This document shows, piece by piece, positions 60,260 through 64,000 of a stretch of DNA of 64,000 bases. Position 1 is the stretch's first letter. Every line of letters starts with the position of its first letter. The DNA is from Chitinophaga niabensis. GTDB taxonomy: Bacteria > Bacteroidota > Bacteroidia > Chitinophagales > Chitinophagaceae. Where the stretch lies: the NCBI RefSeq assembly GCF_900129465.1, contig NZ_FSRA01000001.1, positions 3,164,482-3,228,481 on the forward strand, written 5' to 3'. The notes below the pieces were generated by a model that was given only the letters and a program-made list of their open reading frames with translations, was not told the DNA's origin and did not search any database. Both the position numbers and the translations under genes were made by a program.

Positions 60260-60267
60260 TATCTTTG
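60260..60267 (+). promoter_or_regulatory. TAnnTTTG -7 element, near-leaderless
   Basis: TATCTTTG ends 4 nt before the ATG at 60272, so transcription should start at or beside the start codon of the Ada-like gene. AAGGAG (60251-60256) lies just upstream and would not be in such a transcript. Confidence 0.55.
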
Positions 60268-60271
60268 CCCC

Positions 60272-60514
60272 ATGCTACACCATACCGCCATAGAAGATAA
60301 ACTGGGTGAGCTGATCCGGAAAGGAGATATAACCCTGGGTGGTTATAAAAAAGCAAAGATCTACGGTCTGCTCACCTGCTCTTCCGGTAAAAGGATGAAA
60401 AAAGAGAACCGTGTATTCTTCAAAGATGAAAAGGAAGCCATAGCCCGGGGATACAGGCCCTGCGGTCACTGCCTGCCTCAAAAATACAAACAATGGAAGG
60501 AGTCACAAACCTGA
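60272..60514 (+). CDS. Ada-type metal-binding domain protein
   Basis: An 80-residue stand-alone relative of the Ada N-terminal zinc domain. The RVFFKDEKEAIARGYRPCGHC segment (in parts: RVFF, EAIARGYRPC) matches the Ada C-terminal half, with Cys64 and Cys67. The first Cys pair is reduced to Cys36 (LTCSSGKRM): the second Cys position is Lys40. In Ada, Cys38 accepts methyl groups from phosphotriesters; here Cys36 is its counterpart. It overlaps the AlkB-like gene by 22 nt, so the two are translationally coupled alkylation-repair genes. Whether a zinc ion is bound with three Cys is uncertain. Confidence 0.8.
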   Translation: MLHHTAIEDKLGELIRKGDITLGGYKKAKIYGLLTCSSGKRMKKENRVFFKDEKEAIARGYRPCGHCLPQKYKQWKESQT

Positions 60515-61080
60515 TACCTGTTGACGGAGCCGTCTATTTCTACCCGGCATTATTTTCCCCGGAAGAAAGTGATCAGCTCTTTTCAGCGTTGATCAATAAT
60601 ATCCAATGGAAACAGGAACCTGTGTTCATCATGGGTAAAGAGATCATGCAACCCCGCCTCACTGCCTGGTATGGCGATGCCGATAAAGCCTACAGCTACA
60701 CCGGCATCACTATGACGCCGCATGCATGGACGCCGGAACTCTTAATGATCAAAACAAGGATAGAACAGATCGCTCAGCATACATTCACCAGCGTATTGCT
60801 CAATTATTACAGGGATGGAAAAGATAGCATGGGCTGGCACAGGGATAATGAAAAAGAGCTGGGCAACAATCCCGTGATCGGTTCTGTAAGTTTTGGCGCC
60901 TCGCGGTACTTCCATCTGAAACACCGCGTTGATAAAACCCTCCGCACAAAAATACGCCTCACTCACGGCAGCTTCCTGTTGATGAAAGGTACTACCCAAC
61001 ATCACTGGTACCATAGCATTCCAAAGGAACTAAAAGTTACCGGTGGCAGGATCAATCTTACTTTCAGAACAATTATCTGA
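60493..61080 (+). CDS. AlkB-like Fe(II)/2-oxoglutarate dioxygenase
   Basis: A 195-residue DNA/RNA alkylation-damage dioxygenase. Iron ligands are His116 and Asp118 in GWHRDNE and His174 in WYHSIPK; Arg186 in GRINLTFR binds 2-oxoglutarate. NYYRDGKDSMGWH is the typical AlkB/ALKBH2 core. It overlaps the Ada-like gene by 22 nt at its start and the convergent SDR gene by 8 bp at its end. Expected role: oxidative removal of N1-methyladenine and N3-methylcytosine lesions. Confidence 0.92.
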   Translation: MEGVTNLIPVDGAVYFYPALFSPEESDQLFSALINNIQWKQEPVFIMGKEIMQPRLTAWYGDADKAYSYTGITMTPHAWTPELLMIKTRIEQIAQHTFTSVLLNYYRDGKDSMGWHRDNEKELGNNPVIGSVSFGASRYFHLKHRVDKTLRTKIRLTHGSFLLMKGTTQHHWYHSIPKELKVTGGRINLTFRTII

Positions 61081-61846
61081 GTACTTTACGGTAACCTAAT
61101 TCCGCGCCTCCGCTCACCGGCATGATATGCCCTGTAATAAAACGGGCTTTATCAGACAGCAGGAAAATACAAACATCCGCAATCACATCTGCCTCCGGGC
61201 AGTACCCCAGCAGGTGGATGTTATTGAGATATTCCTCCCCGGCCGAACCCTCAGGCTGTTCCTTACTCCATTGCCGCAACATGGGCGTCCACACACCAGC
61301 CGGTGCTACTGCATTCACCCTTACCTGGTACGGCGCATAATCAATGGCCATGGATTTGGTCAATGCATTCATGGCTCCTTTGGTTGCAGCATACGCTGCA
61401 TGATTATCCTGCCCGATAGCTCCCACCAGGCTGCTTGTATTCAGAATGCAGCCTTTCGTTGCTTTCAGGGCTTCTATTCCAAAACGGCAGGTAAGGAAAA
61501 CACTTTTCAGGTTAGTGTCCAGCACCTTCTCCCATTCTTCTTCGGAGGTTTCATGTAATGGTTTGGAAGGATCGGCTATTCCGGCATTATTATGGATCAC
61601 ATCCATCCTCCCATAATGTGCCAGTGTTTTTTCTATGGCACTTTGCACATCCCTTGCTATGGTAACATCGCATAAAATACCCAGGTGACCGGGGCCTAAT
61701 GTTGCCATCGCGGCTTCCAGGGAAAGCTGATCGTTAGTGACCACTACCACACCCGCACCCGCTTCCGCATATCTTACGGCACATTCATACCCGATGCCCA
61801 TGGAGCCACCGGTAAGGAATATGACCTTATCTTTTAATGCTTGCAT
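61073..61846 (-). CDS. SDR oxidoreductase, likely 2-keto-3-deoxy-L-fuconate dehydrogenase
   Basis: A 257-residue classical SDR: TGGSMGIG at residues 12-19, NNAGIAD near 90, catalytic Ser near 142 (NTSSLVG), YAATKGAMN near 155 and the C-terminal GGAELGYR. It is last in an operon with a mutarotase, a symporter and an enolase-family dehydratase, so 2-keto-3-deoxy-L-fuconate dehydrogenase of the non-phosphorylating L-fucose pathway is the likeliest role. The motifs alone do not fix the substrate. It starts 12 nt after the mutarotase gene. Confidence 0.85.
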   Translation of the reverse strand: MQALKDKVIFLTGGSMGIGYECAVRYAEAGAGVVVVTNDQLSLEAAMATLGPGHLGILCDVTIARDVQSAIEKTLAHYGRMDVIHNNAGIADPSKPLHETSEEEWEKVLDTNLKSVFLTCRFGIEALKATKGCILNTSSLVGAIGQDNHAAYAATKGAMNALTKSMAIDYAPYQVRVNAVAPAGVWTPMLRQWSKEQPEGSAGEEYLNNIHLLGYCPEADVIADVCIFLLSDKARFITGHIMPVSGGAELGYRKVLR

Positions 61847-61858
61847 ACACCTTCTTCT

Positions 61859-62263
61859 TTAATCTGCATGAAATACTTCTTCCATGGTTGCCCATGTATC
61901 CCCTTTCGCTGCTGCTTCCGGGAGCGGCTGCTGGCAGGGCGCAGTTTCACGCCACCACCTTTGGGTAGTAGTGTCTGCCGCCATTTTTTTCATATCTCCT
62001 TCAAAATCCTTTCCTGTATATTCAAAATAGCTGAACAGGAAATACTGCGCTTCTATTTTCCGGAGATAGATAGAATAGTTCCGGATATTACATTCCTTAA
62101 TTTTCTTCAATACACCAGGCCAGGCCTTGGCATGTAACTCCTTGTAATAAGCCAGTTTCTCCGGCTTCAGGCCGGTAACAGAACCATAACGCTGAACAGT
62201 AACCTGTTTGGTCCCACAAGCCTGCAATACAATAAAAAACAGTAACAGATTGAATAAACGCAT
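61859..62263 (-). CDS. L-rhamnose/L-fucose mutarotase-like lipoprotein
   Basis: A 134-residue protein of the RhaM mutarotase family (LKPEKLAYYKELHAKAWPGVL, NIRNYSIYL, TTQRWWRETAPCQQPLP in parts). The N-terminus is a lipoprotein signal (LLLFFIVLQACGT, Cys16), which is unusual because RhaM enzymes are cytoplasmic; it would interconvert anomers before uptake. It lies 6 nt behind the symporter gene and 12 nt ahead of the SDR gene. Confidence 0.85.
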   Translation of the reverse strand: MRLFNLLLFFIVLQACGTKQVTVQRYGSVTGLKPEKLAYYKELHAKAWPGVLKKIKECNIRNYSIYLRKIEAQYFLFSYFEYTGKDFEGDMKKMAADTTTQRWWRETAPCQQPLPEAAAKGDTWATMEEVFHAD

Positions 62264-62269
62264 CCTGAT

Positions 62270-63895
62270 CTATTTGAAAAGTAAATACAAAACGATCATA
62301 ATAGCCACCAGGCAGGCAGACAATACCTTATAATTCGCCAGCCCCTTCCATCCTTTGTGAGCCAATGGTTCCAGGGGAGACTTCCAGTAAAGTTTTTCAC
62401 TCTCCGTAGTGTGCTGCACCGGGTAGATGTAAGAGAATACTACCTGCACCAGCACACAGCAAAAGAACAGGTAAAAGGCCATCAGCATAAAAGGTATTTG
62501 CCCCAATACAGAGCCGGGATAAGTTTTTGTGAAAACAAATACACCTACCCCTAAAGCAGAACCTATCCATAACGTATACTTCGAAGCAGGTGCAGATGCC
62601 TTCTTCCAGAAGATACCCAATACAAACACACAGGTGATGGGTGGCGCAATATGTGCAATGATATCATTCAAGCCCACAAAAATACTTTCGTAACTATTCA
62701 GCAAAGGCAGCAGGAATAAAGAAATGACCAGCGCCGCGCCAGCTACCACCCTTCCCATCCTCACCAGCTTTTTATCCTCCGTACCAGGGCGGTAGCGTTG
62801 ATAGAAATCATAGGTAACAATGGTGGATACAGCATTGAGGGCACCGGATACCTGGCTCATCAAACCGGATAACAATGCTGCCACCAATACACCTATCAGG
62901 CCACTGGGCAATAATTGCGTGATCATTAAAGTATAAATACCCTTGCTCTCTATCCCTTTTTCAGAAGTGATACTGCTCAGGTCCAGCAGGTTTGTTTTAT
63001 ACAAAGCATAAGCTAACAGCCCCGGCAACACGAAAATAAATACCGGCAATATCTTCAGGAACCCGCAGAACAAAGCCCCTGCCCTGGCATGATCTTCATC
63101 CTTTGCACCTAATAACCTTTGTACGATCGTTTGGTCCGCACACCAATACCAGATCCCTATTACCGGGTATCCCAGGAAAACAGCATACCAGGGCATTCCG
63201 CTGCTATCGCCATGTGGCTTTAACATAGATAATTTATCCAGCTCCCCGCCTGCCTGCAATACAGCCGTCATCTCATGCCATCCGCCCATCTTATGATAAG
63301 CTGCGATACTGATAATAACAGCACCACTCAGCAACACTACTGTTTGTATGGACTCTGTGATCACCACTGCGCGCAAGCCTCCAACAATCGTATATACCGC
63401 CGTAATGAGAGAGATAATGATCACACTGGCATACATGTTCATACCAAAAAGTGTTTTCAGCACAATGCCACCTGCCAGCATGGAAAATGCAATATGCACA
63501 ATGATGGCAGACACTACGGACACGCCGGCCAGCCAATCCCTCGAAGCTTTATCATACCGTTTCTCCAGGAAATCCGGTAACGTGGATACACCTGACCTGA
63601 TGTAAAAAGGCACAAATAACAAGGCAAGGGTGATCAGCACAAACACAGCCATCCATTCAAAATTACCATTCAGTAACCCTGAATCAAACCCACTTTGCGC
63701 AAGGCTTACCAGGTGTACAGTGGAAATATTGGTGGCAAACAATGCCAGCCCGATCGCCGGCCAGGTTAACCGCTTCCCTGCCAGGAAATATTCATTGGCA
63801 CCTTTATTAAAATTCCCGGCACCGGCCCACAGGCCAATGAATAGAATAGCCAGGATGTAGAGGCCTGCAATGGTGAGGTCCAGATTACTGATCAT
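62270..63895 (-). CDS. Sodium/solute symporter (SSS family), probable sugar uptake
   Basis: A 541-residue inner-membrane symporter with about 13-14 hydrophobic segments. SSS-family features include ANEYFLAGKRLTWPAIGLALFATNIST (in parts, near 34-60) and GLMSQVSGALNAVSTIVTYDFYQRY near 345. In this operon it probably imports L-fucose or a related sugar. It starts 2 nt after the dehydratase stop codon. Confidence 0.9.
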   Translation of the reverse strand: MISNLDLTIAGLYILAILFIGLWAGAGNFNKGANEYFLAGKRLTWPAIGLALFATNISTVHLVSLAQSGFDSGLLNGNFEWMAVFVLITLALLFVPFYIRSGVSTLPDFLEKRYDKASRDWLAGVSVVSAIIVHIAFSMLAGGIVLKTLFGMNMYASVIIISLITAVYTIVGGLRAVVITESIQTVVLLSGAVIISIAAYHKMGGWHEMTAVLQAGGELDKLSMLKPHGDSSGMPWYAVFLGYPVIGIWYWCADQTIVQRLLGAKDEDHARAGALFCGFLKILPVFIFVLPGLLAYALYKTNLLDLSSITSEKGIESKGIYTLMITQLLPSGLIGVLVAALLSGLMSQVSGALNAVSTIVTYDFYQRYRPGTEDKKLVRMGRVVAGAALVISLFLLPLLNSYESIFVGLNDIIAHIAPPITCVFVLGIFWKKASAPASKYTLWIGSALGVGVFVFTKTYPGSVLGQIPFMLMAFYLFFCCVLVQVVFSYIYPVQHTTESEKLYWKSPLEPLAHKGWKGLANYKVLSACLVAIMIVLYLLFK

Positions 63896-63897
63896 GT

Positions 63898-64000
63898 TTA
63901 CTTTTTCAGATCGCAGCTGCTGCCCGGTTCCATAGGGGTGATATATCTGCCATCCCTGATGTGTACCGGATGAATGAAATGCTGCTGTAGATGTGGAATA
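63898..64000 (-). CDS. Enolase-superfamily dehydratase, C-terminal fragment
   Basis: Only the last 33 codons lie in the window; the gene continues past 64000. The visible end reads HFIHPVHIRDGRYITP followed by MEPGSSCDLKK, which resembles the C-terminus of L-fuconate dehydratase (HFxxPVxIRxGRYxxP). It is the upstream member of the symporter-mutarotase-SDR operon, with a 2-nt gap to the symporter gene. Confidence 0.65.
   Translation of the reverse strand, partial: IPHLQQHFIHPVHIRDGRYITPMEPGSSCDLKK

Noticed and set aside
1..64000. tRNA, rRNA, CRISPR array, prophage or complete insertion sequence
   Set aside because: No cloverleaf arms, repeat-spacer pattern, transposase or integrase gene was seen on either strand.

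Overview
The window looks like a chromosomal segment of a Bacteroidota bacterium, most likely of the Chitinophaga type. The reasons are moderate GC, weak Shine-Dalgarno signals, several promoters of the Bacteroidota form TAnnTTTG, lipoprotein signals ending in SCKKE or TACGS, a CzcA-type pump fused to its outer-membrane channel, and many Bacteroidota-typical families (DUF6660, DUF6528, DUF4199, multi-HAMP hybrid kinases). I see no rRNA, tRNA, CRISPR array, prophage or complete insertion sequence. About 60 protein genes are present; the last one is cut by the window edge.

Left part (1-16 kb): exonuclease III, a small lipoprotein, two exported alpha/beta hydrolases, a four-GAF sigma-54 activator, an NmrA-like SDR, an ECF42-type sigma factor with two YCII/DGPF proteins and an AhpD-like protein, a bestrophin with a small acidic partner, an orphan GAD/DUF1851 protein, a DMT exporter and an FAD monooxygenase divergent from a TetR regulator. 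Three near-consensus sigma-54 promoters lie around the activator gene. All three have the -12 element exactly 30 nt before the start codon, which suggests a local sigma-54 regulon made of the hydrolase operon, the SDR and the small-protein/bestrophin operon.

Middle part (16-47 kb): stress enzymes (two azoreductases, one divergent from an HxlR regulator with a clean operator), an uncharacterised three-gene operon (polytopic membrane protein, exported protein with a barrel-like C-terminus, NAL1-like trypsin-fold protease), a four-gene signalling operon led by a 2035-residue soluble kinase with ten 92-residue HAMP-type repeats as in fungal Nik1 kinases, a heavy-metal efflux operon (DUF6660, CzcA-CzcC fusion, CzcB, P-type ATPase), and a methyltransferase divergent from a flavin monooxygenase/V4R-hybrid-kinase operon, followed by a convergent LytTR regulator.

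Right part (47-64 kb): tandem serine-hydrolase-like lipoproteins, one with its catalytic motifs lost; a DUF6528 lipoprotein; an ABC transporter divergent from a WYL regulator; small enzymes and hypothetical exported proteins; a MarR-GNAT fusion with a palindromic operator; an Ada-like/AlkB alkylation-repair pair; and an operon (enolase-family dehydratase, symporter, lipoprotein mutarotase, SDR) that fits non-phosphorylating L-fucose use. Two distant terminators carry the same nested inner hairpin, and a MITE-like inverted repeat lies at 7953-8121. All functional statements come from reading motifs by eye; no database search was made.
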